From Sophora flavescens (lineage: Eukaryota; Streptophyta; Magnoliopsida; Fabales; Fabaceae), in the NCBI GenBank assembly GCA_030762895.1, contig CM061062.1, positions 2,255,001 to 2,319,000 on the forward strand: 64,000 nt of DNA, read 5' to 3'. The stretch's first letter is position 1, and every line of letters begins with the position of its first letter. Under the pieces are notes generated by a model. It saw only the letters and a program-made list of their open reading frames with translations. It made no database searches and was not told the DNA's origin. Both the position numbers and the translations under genes were made by a program. Below are positions 43,747 through 55,109 of this stretch, piece after piece.

Positions 43747-46700
43747 GCTACCATTGCTACTATATCTGCTAACCTAAATTCGGTTCCGGTCCTTAATGAT
43801 ACCAACTTTTAGGATCGGAAAGAGAACATCTTGATTGTTTTTGGCTGCATGGACCTTGACCTTGCACTAAGGATGGAGCAACCCTCTTCTCCTACGGACT
43901 CAAGTACCTCTGATGAGAGGAAAAATTATGAGAAGTGGGACTGCTCCAATCGTATGAGTCTAATGATCATTAAGTACGGCATTCCAGAGGCATTTAGGGG
44001 TGATATATCCGATAGGATAACAAGTGCCAAAGCTTAAGGATCTAAAGCTTGAGTTGTCTGAGGGCTTACTCGTGCATTTGGTTTTGGTTTCTCTTCCTGT
44101 TCAATTCGGTCAATTTAAGATCAGTTACAACTGTCAGAAGGAGAAATGGTCTCTTAACTTCATATTGTGTGCAAGAGGAAGAGAGGATGAAGCAAGAAAG
44201 AATAAAAAGTACTCACTTGGCAAGTACCTCTAATGACAAGGGCAAAAATAAAGCTGCTAATATTAAAGTTGCTAAGGTTTCAACACAAAAGAAGCAAAAT
44301 GATGGTGAAGAAAGTTGCTTCTTATGTGGCATGAGTGGACATGACAAGAAGGGATGTACCAAGTACCATGCCTGACGTGCAAAGAAAGACATATTCCTTA
44401 CTTTTGTCTGTTCTAAGGTAAATTTAGCTTCAGTACCTAGAAACATATGATGGCATGTCGGTAAAAGTAGAGGCAAATATGACATTTTAGGTTGTTGTTA
44501 AGTATGGGTTATTATTTGGATTTAATGGATTCTTTTGATATATCGTTGTTTAAACGGAATTTGGTTTTTTGTTTCTTTGATCTGACAAATTTGGTTATCA
44601 TTGTTCGTCTGGAAACAATCACTTCAATTTATCTATTAATTCAAATGTTGTTGGAACTAGTACTATTATGGTGTATGACAATCTAAATTTGCATGATATT
44701 GTAAGAACCCTTGAATGTGGAATCATATGGTACTAAGCGTAAAGTTGACAGTGCGAATTCAAAATCATCAAGTGCCTAGGTTATATCTCTAGAAATGGAG
44801 TGGAGTAACATGTGTTATAAGGAATCCAAGATTCCATTGACTTTAAAGACTTTGATGTCTCTGTTGAATTCATTAAGGGCTGACAGACCAAACAAAGAAA
44901 TTAGGTGCTTAGTCTAAAGCACATTCATGCAGGGGATATCCAACTAATGCAAGGCCTTATAGGTCAAATGAAAGGTGATTGGAATCCCGAACATTGAGCG
45001 ACTACTTTATTGGCTATTCTGAACGATCCAGGGGCTATAAGTTTTATGATCCCAAATTAAAGACAACTTTTGAGATGAGTACTATCACGTTCTTTGAGGA
45101 TATTGAGTTTGTGGGGTGGGGGGGATAAGGTAAGGGACTTTGTCTCTGAGTAAGAATCGGTTTCAATTCCAGAATCGATTCATAAAGTTGCTTCTGATGA
45201 AGTAAGTTAGGAACCTCTCCAAGACATTATTGTTCAAACTCCCATTCCAGATGAATTAGTTGATCCAGAAGAACAAACTTAATATCCTCAAGAACTAGTG
45301 CTTCAAGAGTCAGTGCCTTTGCGACGATCCACTAGAGAAAGAAGAAATGCTATTCAGGATGGTTGCATGGTATTTCTTTAGGAACATAAGGAAAATGATG
45401 GTATGATGGAAAATGATCAGTTTCCGTCAAATCATGCAAGATTCCAACTCAGAAAAATGGATTGAAGCAACAAATAAGGATTATGAGTTCATACAAGAGA
45501 ATAAGGTTTGGGAACCTATCCTATTACTAGAAGGTGTGAACCTCATTGGTTGCAAATGGATATTTAAGACCAAAGGGATTTCAAAGGTATGTGGATAGGT
45601 ATAAAAGCTCGTCTTGTAGCCAAGGGCTATACTCAAAATAAAGGGAATGACTATAAAGACACTTTTTTCTCTAGTTTCATTGAAGGACTCTTGCTGCACA
45701 TTATGATTTGGAGCTTTATCAGATGGATGTCAAGATGATGTTTCTCAATGGAAACATTAACGAAACAATCTATATGGTGCAGCCGTAAAACTGTGTTGGG
45801 AAACACAAAGAACATGGTTCGCAAATTGACAGAATCTATCTGTGGACTAAAATAAACGTCTCGTCAATAATGCTACAAGTTCTATCAGGTAATTCTCTCA
45901 TTAGGTTTTGAGATGAATGTTGTTAGCAATTGTGTGCAACACAAATTCAGTTGGAGTAAGAATATTTTCCTGTTATTGTATGTTGATGACATACTACTTG
46001 GGACTAATGATATAGGCATGTTGCACTAAACCAATAGATTTCTATTGAGAATTTCGAGACGAAATATCTTGGTGATGTCTCTTTCGTATTAGGGATCCAG
46101 AAACACCGAGACCAATCTTGGAGTACTCTAGGATTGTCACAAATGAGCTATATCAATAAAGTATTCAAAAGGTTTGGCATGCAAGACTGTCAATCAGGTG
46201 ATGTCCTGATCGCTAAGGGAGACAAATTTAGTCTCAATCAGTGCCCTAAAGAAAATTTAAGATTCAAGAGATGCAGGAGATTCTATGCATCAACTGTAGG
46301 AAGTATAATGTATGCTCAAGTCCGTATGCATCCGGACATAACATACATTGTTAAGTGTTAGGCAGATACTTAAACAATCCAGGAATAAATCATTAGAAAG
46401 CTGTCAAACGGGTTATAAAATTTATTCAGTAGAGAACAAAGAACTATATGCTCAAATAAGGAAAATCAGATCAGTTAAAGATCATTGATTATTCTGATTC
46501 TGATTTTGTTGGATGCCAATACAGTTGGAAATCTATACTAGGTTATGTTTATTTATGGTTATAAGGCATCCAAATTATGGAATATGGCTGCGGATTTTGT
46601 CAATGGGTTCTGAATTTTAGATTTATTGAAAGACCACTACAGTTATTTTATGACCATAAGTTAGCAGTGACCTTAAGTTCCTTATTGACGTGGAAAGAGT

Positions 46701-46770
46701 TCAGAGTGACAGATATCTATAAAGCATATTGGGACAAACTCCATGGTTGTGGATCCACATACTAAGGTTT
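43747..46770 (+). pseudogene. Copia shell Gag-Pol, heavily decayed
   Basis: Recognisable remnants: Gag start with ILIVFGCMDLDLALR (43815-44037), a zinc knuckle CFLCGMSGHDKKGC near 44318, an integrase-to-reverse-transcriptase part with CKWIFKTKG (45545-45600), ARLVAKGYTQ after a stop, QMDVKMMFLNGN near 45720, and the catalytic YVDDILLG at 45979. Later pieces (MSYINKVFKRFGMQDC at 46141, MHPDITYIVKC) belong to the reverse transcriptase end and RNase H. Many stops and frameshifts and large internal losses (protease and most of the integrase core not recognised). Age is consistent with its place as outermost element. Confidence 0.8.
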
Positions 46771-47225
46771 ACCACCCAAGGTCTTTCACGAGTATATTGC
46801 TCGAATGGGTGTTGTATCACTAGATGATACATTTGTCCAGTGGGATTTTGTATTTGGATGCTTTTCTAAGGAAGATATACTTTATGATTATTTTCTGCAG
46901 AATACAGTGTTTTTGGTTTGGTTTTCACTCTGAGTATTGACTCATTAAAGAATAAAGTAGGATCAATTGAAAATCGACATGTACAGATCACCTTCATGTG
47001 ATTTCATCATGCACATTTCATGATTAATCTTTGTCATTTGGTTGTGTTAATATTAGTGATCATTGATGGGTTTAGTTATGATTGATATAACGAAAGTCGC
47101 TTTGGTTCTATGTATTGATATAACTAATGGACGATATAAAGATATGTCCAAGGTTTATAATGGCGGATTTTGAGCTCATAAAGTCTAACACATTTGTAAG
47201 GATACATATGTGACCAATGGGAGAT
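46771..47225 (+). other. Copia shell 3' untranslated region and purine tract
   Basis: No coding remnant seen. AATGGGAGAT at 47216-47225 is the purine tract directly before the 3' LTR. Confidence 0.55.
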
Positions 47226-47714
47226 TGTTAGAATTTTTTGGATCACACATGTAATGTTTAAATGTGTTAGGACCATTATTTTAATTAGCCAAATTAAAGT
47301 GAACTAATTCAGATAAGGTTTATGGCTAAGGACATAATTGTCACGGAAAATATTGTGTAGATATCTAAAGTCTTATTTCTATTTTTATGATGAACTAAAA
47401 TAGAAATATAAAAAGTCTAAGAGTCTTGACTCTTCATGAAAGGGCATGGACTCATTATAAAAGGTTATGGTCCCCAAGTCATATGCAATCAGTTTTCTTT
47501 TCTAACATCCCATCATTAGAAAGGAGAGTCTCTTTGGTCTAAGAGGAATTGTGCATACTTGACTTGGAAGATCAAGAACCACAAGTTTCTCCATGGATTC
47601 GGGTACGCTTCCGCTGTTGCCTGTCATTCTCTATTCTTGATTATTGAACAAGACTTGTCTTCATTCGATGGTGGTTTTCATCTTTAAGTATTTCTCCCAT
47701 AAATTTTTCCAACA
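47226..47714 (+). repeat. Copia shell 3' LTR (489 bp), uninterrupted
   Basis: TGTTAGAATTTTTTGG to TTTTCCAACA. This intact copy provides the reference that proves the CACTA insertion site (AATTGTGCATAC). Followed by TTGTG. Confidence 0.93.
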
Positions 47715-47921
47715 TTGTGTACTAACGTTCATGTCCAAATTTTAACGTTGGTTAGGTGGTGGAAACTATCTGTTTATGATGCCCAGATATTTAGTACGAT
47801 ACGGGTACGATACAACACGAATACAGGGATATGGGATTGTTTTTGAAGTTCAGGCTACACTTCAGTCATGATATGTTAAGAAAAATTTATAGAAAATATT
47901 TTATACAGATGCATAATAGCT

Positions 47922-48151
47922 GATAAGCTAATTTTTAGCTTATAGCTTATAGCTGAAAAGCTAGCTGATTGAATTTGAAGTGTTTGGTAAAATTAACGGT
48001 TGAAGTAGCTTATAAATGTACAATGACATAAAAGGACAAATTTATGATAGACATGGTAAAATGAGAATTTCATTAAATGAAGGGGGTAAAATCGAGAAAA
48101 AAATCAGTAAGCTATAAGTTATGAGCCATAAGCTAAATAAATTAGCTTATA
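47922..48151. mobile_element. 230-bp MITE with AAGCTAATTT..TTAGCTTA ends
   Basis: The left GATAAGCTAATTTTTAGCTT and the right end, read as reverse complement TATAAGCTAATTTATTTAGC, form about 35-bp imperfect inverted repeats. No coding content. Confidence 0.6.
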
Positions 48152-48164
48152 AAGAAAAGTTAGA

Positions 48165-48335
48165 CCATGACCCCCTTGCAAGGAACCCATGGTTAACCCA
48201 TGACCCCCTTGCAAGGATCCCCCTAGAAAGGATCCCACGGTTAACCCATGACCCCCTTGCAAGGATCCCATAGTTAGACCATGACCCCTTGCAAGGATCC
48301 CATGGTTAGACCATGACCCCATTGTAAAAATCCCT
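48165..48335. repeat. 38-bp minisatellite (CCATGACCCCCTTGCAAGGA)
   Basis: Four to five units of CCATGACCCCCTTGCAAGGA followed by TCCCATGGTTA(GA or AC), with one shortened unit in the middle (CCCCCTAGAAAGGATCCCACG). Each unit has the palindromes TTGCAA and CCATGG. The minus-strand Gly/His-rich open frame here is only this repeat read through. Confidence 0.85.
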
Positions 48336-48977
48336 CGGGTACTCCCCTTACCTCTTAGAGACTTTTACTTCCGATTTTGGTTTTCGTCGCAAATACGAAT
48401 GTTGGTATCATACGTACCTGATACGATAGTTATCCTTCAACAAATCATAACAACAAATTAACAATCAAACAACTAAAAATACCTATTTTCCTATATGATG
48501 GGTTCGGCCATGAGGTATTTGGATGACTAAAAATTTCTAAAATTCCTAAACTCTTGGATTAGTGACCCTTAAAGAAAGAGAAATTGATAATTTCTCCTTC
48601 ATGTATGACTATAATGACCTTAATTTATAAAAAAAATACCTGTGATCATAATAAATAAAAAATACGATGCTACCTATATCATAATATATTGTTTCCTCTA
48701 TGTCAGAATATCAACAAAAGCATCTTTAATAGAACTCAAAACAAGTGTCAGCTCTATATAATAGCCAAGCTTTAAAGTGTGGTTCATTAAAAGGCACCCC
48801 TACCAAAGGGATACTTTTTGGATACGTATTCAGAAATATCCTACGAGTATCAGGTAAAAGATTTATTTTTATTTTTTTTAAAAGAGGATGCTTCTTGAAT
48901 TAATATCCGAAAATATCGGTATCAAACATGGATACGACAAGATACATTTGCATTTTTGAAATATCCAGGCTTCATAG

Positions 48978-50112
48978 CTCCGTCTTTGTTCTTGTGCATG
49001 TAATAGAGAATAGTTCATCGGTGATAACTAGTGTATCATGGGCCGAAGCCCATTTGACAAGATAAAGAAAGCAAATATACATCTCATCCTATCGGTTCTA
49101 CTTTGTTTCCATTGTATTTTTATTTTTTATTATATTCAAATAATATATTTTTGTTGTAATTTTGGTAACAACTTGTCAATCTATCGTCCTTGTATATGTA
49201 ATGTTAAATGTACGGTGAGGTCTTGGGAGCGAAGTAGAGTGGGACTTCTTATCTATTTCTTTATCTTAATGTAGCCTTGTCCACATATGTAGCTATCTAA
49301 AGGGTCATGTCTCAGCGTTAATGCAACCTAAAAGTCGTGAAGATAAGTTACCTATCATACTACACAGCTCAGATCCGCTAAATGATTTATCAGTTGATAA
49401 TTTATGACTATCAACAAGTTACAGACAAAAATATAGAACAAGTGTTAACATTATTTATCAGCTAAGGATCTGATTCTGGTAGTTCTAGAAAAGCTATAGT
49501 ACTCTGTATCAGCAGAGCATGATTAGATAATCATAATTAAATAAAAAAAGGTCTTGCAAATGTACCACATTAAGTGCGTGTAAAAGTTCTGTGTAAATAT
49601 AACTAGTAACAAGAGATATACAAATATCTATGTTACCAAGAATTATAAGATTCATATTCGATTTTGAAAGTTCCCTAGCTTCTTGGCAACGAGTGCTAGT
49701 TGAATTTATTATTACTTGAAAAGATTCAATAAACTATATATGTGCACTATGTTCATATTTTGGGGCAATTTGCTTTCTAATTGAGTTTTAGTACGTGTTT
49801 GGAAATGCATCCAAGCAGTCCTCCTAAAGCACATTGAATATCCATAAGCAATACATTGTAGCTTCTGAAAAATCACGTCCAAACATGATTTTCCATCCAA
49901 CCCAGTGCAAATCCAAGCATATGCTTAGTTTTCTTGGAGTACCAAAGTATAGGAACATTTATACCTCAAATTTGTGGCAAAGTAAAGACCTTTGTTAACC
50001 ATCATTTAGGAGACTAGTAACTTAAATTTAGCATATATAATTTCAACCCACTACTGGTAAATGATCCAAGGATAATGGGTTCTCGAAGGTAATTTGAGAA
50101 TTAAAGCAACAT
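48978..50112. other. Intergenic between nest and rbcS, no gene seen
   Basis: AT-rich sequence with short, non-coding frames; nothing recognisable. Confidence 0.5.
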
Positions 50113-50118
50113 TTTATT
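50113..50118 (-). terminator. rbcS polyadenylation signal
   Basis: AATAAA on the minus strand, about 170 bp after the stop codon, the only perfect copy in the expected range. Confidence 0.6.
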
Positions 50119-50285
50119 CATAAGTTCTCATCCATTCATTTCCATTGGAAATCCGAAAACAGAAACCAAAAGTACAGGGATGAAATCTCCAAAAACAAAA
50201 ACAAATGTGGGAAATTTTTTTAAAAAGAGAAGGTTCTCACAGTGGTTAAGTACAAACAAAGGTGGCTACAAATGTTTCAGCAAAT

Positions 50286-51707
50286 TTAGAAGCCTGGTGG
50301 CTTGTATGCAATGAAACTGATGCACTGCACTTGACGTTTGTTGTCGAATCCAATGATACGGATGAAAGCATTGGGGTATGCCTTCTTGGCTTCCTCAAGC
50401 TCCTTCACCACCTGAGCTGCATCAGTGCACCCAAACATAGGCAGCTTCCACATGGTCCAGTAACGTCCATCATAGTATCCAGGTGACCTGTGGTTCTCAC
50501 GGTACACAAAGCCGTGCTGACGTGGCAAAATAGTATTGGTGGGAACAAACAGATCAACCATCATAATTAAAAAGTAAGAATCTTAACTTCTTAAGGTAAA
50601 TGAGCACGAAGATATGCCATCTTATTTTCATATATCACATCCGGTCCCCACCTATATAATCTTGCCATATATTCTACCATTTTAACATCAGATGAAATTT
50701 TAAGTGATGTGACAAAATAGTATTGGGTGAGATGACAAATCCTTAAAGGAAAGAGGAGAATTACCCGATTTCTTTTTTTTTTCCCTAAGATAGGGTATCT
50801 AGAGTAAGTTATTAAATATTTATTGGCTATTGATTATTTTTAACTATTTATTACAAAATTGTATTCAAGAATACTTGACAACTATCATACTTATCAAGAG
50901 GTACTATGAAGTATAAAAATTTTCAAGTAAGTTACACATCTCATTCTCTTTCACATTTCAGATATGTATCAAAATCAGAAGGTATATAAGTACAATTATA
51001 ATCAAACAATGAAAATTGTTTAGATGTAAAGTGATGTTTGTGTGATTAGCATCTTATAAGGTTTTAAATTGTGGTTGTAATTAATTACGTTTATTGGCAT
51101 TGCAGGAAAATGCGGCGTTGCGACCGCGATGCAGTTGCAAAGCATATCAAAACCATAAGTTACGACCTTAACTGTGGTTGCAGATCTCATTTTAATTAAA
51201 ACCCCTACATCTTGTGAAGGGAAACAAGAAATTACAAGAGCCAAAAGGGGTTACCTCCAACTCGAATTCCAAGCAAGGAACCCATCCACTCCTAAGAAGG
51301 TATTCTACTTCCTTTGTCAAAGACTCAACAGAGAGTGGTGGCAGGTAGGAAAGAGTCTCAAACTTTTTCAACCCAAGTGGTGGCCACACCTAGTATGGTA
51401 TGCACAAAATTCATAAGGGGTTATAGTTAAATACTTGTACATGCAAATTATAACCTTATTGTACATAAATATAAATATACGTGACATGAATTTTGTATCA
51501 TTTTAATGTTACTTTATGTATGTGGTGCTGTTTTATTGTTACCTGCATGCATTGCACTCTTCCACCATTGTTTGCAACTGTGGTAATGTCATTGTTGGCC
51601 TTTCTGGTAACTGGGAAACCAGCCATGGACTTGAGGCCAGTGAATGGAGCCACCATGCTGGCCTTGACAGTGGTGACAGCAGGGGAGGAAATCATAGAGG
51701 AAGCCAT
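50286..51707 (-). CDS. rbcS: RuBisCO small subunit, chloroplast precursor (176 aa, 3 exons)
   Basis: Exons on the minus strand are 51707-51543 (55 codons), 51389-51255 (45) and 50516-50286 (76 plus stop), with GT/AG borders. The product is nuclear-coded and imported into chloroplasts, where eight small subunits join eight large ones in the carbon-fixing enzyme. The transit peptide MASSMISSPAVTTVKAS..NNGGRVQC is followed by the mature start MQVWPP at the usual exon 1/2 border. Family motifs are KKFETLSYLPPL, EVEYLLRSGWVPCLEFE, YYDGRYWTMWKLPMFG and QVQCISFIAYKPPGF. Length is normal (about 176-180). Intron positions fit the two-intron layout of legume rbcS genes; intron 2 is long at 738 bp, intron 1 is 153 bp. 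No stop or frameshift. A TATA box and a light-response module lie upstream. rbcS is usually a small family; only one copy is in this window. Confidence 0.98.
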
Positions 51708-51768
51708 TTCTTAGTTCTACTAAGCACTTCTTCTGCTGCTAGATTGCTTAGCTTCTGCTCAAACTTGC

Positions 51769-51778
51769 TATATATAAT
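51769..51778 (-). promoter_or_regulatory. rbcS TATA box
   Basis: ATTATATATA on the minus strand, about 62 bp before the start codon; the leader would be about 30 bp, as is common for legume rbcS genes. Confidence 0.8.
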
Positions 51779-51916
51779 GGTGTAATATGGATATCTCTAA
51801 TCCAATGGTCTAAAATAATGGGGATTGGTTGCTGGCAAATATCAACCGTTGGATACTATAATTGATGGCATTATAGCATATTAGCCACACGAGATTGGAA
51901 ATTTTTGAATGGCAGC

Positions 51917-51973
51917 CTTATCGTTAGGCACCACTATGGATGTGCCACGTGGAGGAAGCTCCATTATCTTATC
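51917..51973 (-). promoter_or_regulatory. rbcS light-response module: I-box, G-box, I-box
   Basis: On the minus strand GATAAG (51973-51968), CCACGTGG (51952-51945) and GATAAG (51922-51917) occur in this order, about 140-200 bp upstream of the TATA box. I-boxes flanking a CACGTG G-box are the conserved light-responsive unit of dicot rbcS promoters, bound by MYB-type and bZIP/bHLH factors respectively. Confidence 0.85.
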
Positions 51974-51979
51974 TCTTCC

Positions 51980-53926
51980 TTGGAAGAACGTAAATGTGTG
52001 ATGTTGTGGAGATGATATTTTTTTTTTTTGAGTCATTTGATGTTAGCCCCATTCCATATTGGCCTCAAGCATATATGTGACCATAATTTCTCTTGTATGG
52101 GTTAAATTAATACCCTTTGTCCCTTTGCTAAGGTAATGTTTTAAATGTTAGGTGTAAAATTCAGCTAGGATTTGGCTCTTCATAGAGGTAAAGGTAAATG
52201 TGAATTTGTAAGGGAGAAAAAAATAAAATTCAAAAGAACCCTTTCAACTGACACTCTTATCCCTTTTGTTGGGTAGCTGAAAATGTGCAAATTTTTTCAC
52301 CATCAAGAGGGCCAATTCTTTTAATATTAACTTAAATTTTCAGTAACATAATTGTTTTATTTGTTAGATTTGTTTCGAAGTCACAGTAGGAAAGTAGATA
52401 AGAAAAATGTGTACATGGGAAAAGGGGTGGTAGGGGAGGATGATGGGGCTTATCATATTTGGTTGCTTATTGACCAAACATACGTGTTGAAAATATAAGA
52501 TCCACACATAGTTATGCTCATCAGTAAATCCATGCACTCAACCAAACGATGCAAAAACCTTATCTTAAAAGCACATTGCATGAGATAACAATTATAAAGC
52601 TGAAAAATCAGAAGTCATGTTTTTCTCAACAAGTTCTGAGTGGTGACTCTTATGATTTAATCTGATAAAACATGAGAAAACCACAGCCAAGAAAAGGGAT
52701 AAGCAACAAATTTTGCTATGGAAGTTGACAACTGAGAAGCTTTTAATAACACAAGCTATGTTTGGTTTAGCGTTGCAAACATACATTTGGGTCAAAAAGT
52801 ATATTATAGATACTTTATCTAAGAGGCATGTTTGTGTCTTGAAAACTGTAAACCAAACAAGCACTTAGTATTATGGATGAAGTTGATTAATAACTGACAA
52901 TTGCACAATTTGTTTACTAGATGTTAGGTCCTTGTATTTTTTCAAAGAATTTTATCTTGGTCTTTCTTTCAAGGAGGCATGTTTCTGTTTCTTCTAAGCT
53001 ACAGTTTTGTCTGCTTGTAATGATTCTTCTCATTCATCCCCTCAAAACAAGATAATTTACATGATTTTACTTTTATCCAACTCAGTAAGATGGTTAAACA
53101 CCCCTGTTATAAAGGAAAGGAAGGCAAGAAAACATACATAGAAAGGAATCATTGGGCTTCAAAAGATAAATGGTTATGTAGAAAATATCAAAAGAATAAC
53201 ACATCTTTCTCCTTTCTTCAAGTCATATATCCAACCCCCTCCCCCTCTTCAGCACCACTTCTCAACCCTATTCAATCAAACCACTGAAATTTGGCAAAGA
53301 AGCCAGCACCTGAACAAGCCTGAGTGTTCTACTCTAATGTAATAAAACAAGTTGCTTTTCATTCTACCTTTTACCCCAAATTATACATATATTTTCCTTA
53401 GCTATCTCATTCTTTTGCTTCAAAAACTTGCATTCTTTCAACTTTCTAACGTGTGACCAAATAGGGTATCATAAGATGAGTGCACTGAAGAGTACTAAAC
53501 CAATGTCAACAAGATGAGTGCCTCCATAGTCCATAGATTCTTGTTATCCCTTCCTTCCTCACATAAAAAAATCTAAATAAAGCCTTCAATTCAAGAATAT
53601 ACAGTCCATTAGAGAAAACATCTCAACAATGTAAAGGTCCAAATCTAGTGTGAAGGATCACCCAGGAGTTACCAAATTCTCTAAGGAACCCTGCAAACTG
53701 TGTAGAGAAATTAATTGAGAGAAAAATGTAACTCAATTGTATTGATTGGAGATACAAGGTTTATATACACAATTGACATGTGCTGAATCAATCATAACTG
53801 CTAAACTGACTTGCTGAACTGTAAACTGAAAATAACAGTTTTCCTAACTAACTAACTAACTGATTTAGTTGATCCTAACAAACTGTGTGCCAATTCACAG
53901 TACTTTGCAGTGTAAAGGAAGTCTTG
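51980..53926. other. Intergenic region upstream of rbcS, no gene seen
   Basis: AT-rich; may include distal rbcS promoter sequence up to about 52.5 kb. CTAACTAACTAACT at 53850 is a short simple repeat. Open frames here lack coding character. Confidence 0.45.
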
Positions 53927-54279
53927 TGTTAGCTCAAGACCTCCTATATACAAGACTTATACCAGAAAGAAGAAACAATCCAAAGTCACTTGCTACGGCT
54001 AATAATTAGCTAACTGAAACAATGTATTAGTAACCAATTACTATATAGTATAAATAGAGAAAAAGGGAGGGAAGTTAGGCATTCTGTTAGTTGGTTAGGA
54101 AATTGGTTGGGAGAGACTAGGCTCTCAAACTCCTAGTTATTCTCTCTCTCCCTCTCTCTCTCTCTCTCCCTGTATCTTCTTGATTCTTTCTCTGGTTTAG
54201 GGCACATTTCCCTCAGAGATTTCTGCAATATACACTATAGTGAACCATAGTTCACTGAATTCAGTAGCCAGTTCTATCA
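53927..54279 (+). repeat. Reina-like 5' LTR (353 bp)
   Basis: Contains TATAGTATAAATAGAG (TATA box at 54048) and a CT microsatellite at 54141-54170. Confidence 0.92.
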
Positions 54280-54281
54280 AC

Positions 54282-54293
54282 TGGTATCAAAGC
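54282..54293 (+). promoter_or_regulatory. Reina-like primer binding site
   Basis: TGGTATCAAAGC; one mismatch from the initiator-methionine site TGGTATCAGAGC. Confidence 0.8.
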
Positions 54294-54314
54294 TCTCGTT
54301 TCTGGGAGTGGTAC

Positions 54315-55091
54315 ATGGTCCATACGCGAAGGATGGATGCAAGAATTGAGACACTTGAGCGCGGTTTCGATGATTTGAGGAGAAGCCGTGACGAGGATCG
54401 GCGAGAACGCCAAGAACTGAAACGGATCTTGGAAGAAGAAAAGGCCGAGAATCGGAGGCAGTTTGATGAGAATCGAAAGCAATTGGACACAATTGTAGCG
54501 ATACTTCAAAGAAATTCGAACAGCCACAATAACAATAGCGGCGATAGCCATAGGAGTAATGAAGGAGAGATGATGGCAGGGGACGAAGGTAATCGGAACG
54601 AAGACAAGTGGAGGAAACTCGAGATTCCGCTATTCTCAGGCGATGATGCGTATGGGTGGGTGAATAAGATCGAATGCTATTTTGAGATGAAGAGAGTCTC
54701 TGATCGAGAGAAATTGAAGGCTTCCATGGTGGCGGTGGAAGGTAAAGCCCTAAATTGGTGCCAATGGTGGGAGTTCTGTGTGGTAGAACCATCGTGGGAG
54801 GACTTTCGAAGGGCCCTGCTCGAGAGATTCCAACCATCAATTACTCATAATCCCTTTGAGTTGTTGATGAGTCTCAAGCAGACCGGGACGGTAGCGGAGT
54901 ATTGGGAGAGGTTCGAACTGTACTTGGGGCCACTGAAAGGGGCTGATCCGGAGTATATGACGGGGATTTTCTTGAATGGACTCAACGATCTAGTTAAGGC
55001 AGAACTGAAACTGCACTCATTGAAAACCCTTCCTGAAATGATGAAATTTGCCCAACAGGTTGATGAGAGGAACGAGTTGTTAAGGGGGTGA
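54315..55091 (+). pseudogene. Reina-like Gag
   Basis: The first ATG of the frame is at 54315 (MVHTRRMDAR); the frame upstream has no ATG. A coiled coil rich in Glu and Arg (ERQELKRILEEEKAENRRQF) covers residues 15-60. A retrotransposon Gag domain follows, with WRKLEIPLFSGDDAYGW, KALNWCQWWE, RFQPSITHNPFELLMSL and FLNGL. The frame ends in a TGA at about 55089, from where the reading frame shifts to the knuckle and protease part starting near 55110. Gag would form the particle shell. Confidence 0.88.
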
Positions 55092-55109
55092 TCGGAGGAA
55101 GTAGAGGGG

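Larger units (their letters stand above)
9567..47714 (+). mobile_element. Copia-type LTR retrotransposon, outer shell of the nest
   Basis: Both LTRs begin TGTTAGAATTTTTTGG and end TTTTCCAACA, and the 5-bp target duplication TTGTG lies at 9562-9566 and 47715-47719. Without the CACTA insertion the element is about 5.69 kb, a usual Copia size. The 5' LTR is in two pieces (9567-9891 and 42351-42522). A primer binding site TGGTATCAGAACC follows at 42525, and a purine tract AATGGGAGAT precedes the 3' LTR at 47226. The internal gag-pol is heavily decayed. This is the oldest insertion of the nest because everything from 9892 to 42347 lies inside its LTR. Confidence 0.92.
47774..48977. mobile_element. 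Possible degenerate DNA transposon (GATACG-rich ends)
   Basis: The left side (TTATGATGCCCAGATATTT, then GATACGGGTACGATAC) and the reverse complement of the right side (CTATGAAGCCTGGATATTT, then GTCGTATCC) look like worn inverted repeats about 1.2 kb apart. GATACG-type motifs also recur at 48400-48430 and 48820-48960. No transposase or clear target duplication. A hAT-like origin is possible but not shown. Confidence 0.35.

Noticed and set aside
43831..44233. Possible host genes from overlapping frames
   Set aside because: Sequence matches a decayed Copia Gag with zinc knuckle inside the nest.
48119..48322. Minus-strand Gly/His-rich repeat protein
   Set aside because: Only the 38-bp minisatellite read through; no start context or homologous feature.
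54240..54314. Earlier start of the Reina-like Gag at 54240
   Set aside because: The codon is GTG and lies inside the LTR before the primer site; the first ATG is at 54315.
54277..54840. 187-residue antisense frame in the Reina-like Gag
   Set aside because: Shadow of the Gag coding strand; Ser/Arg/Pro-rich with no recognisable domain.
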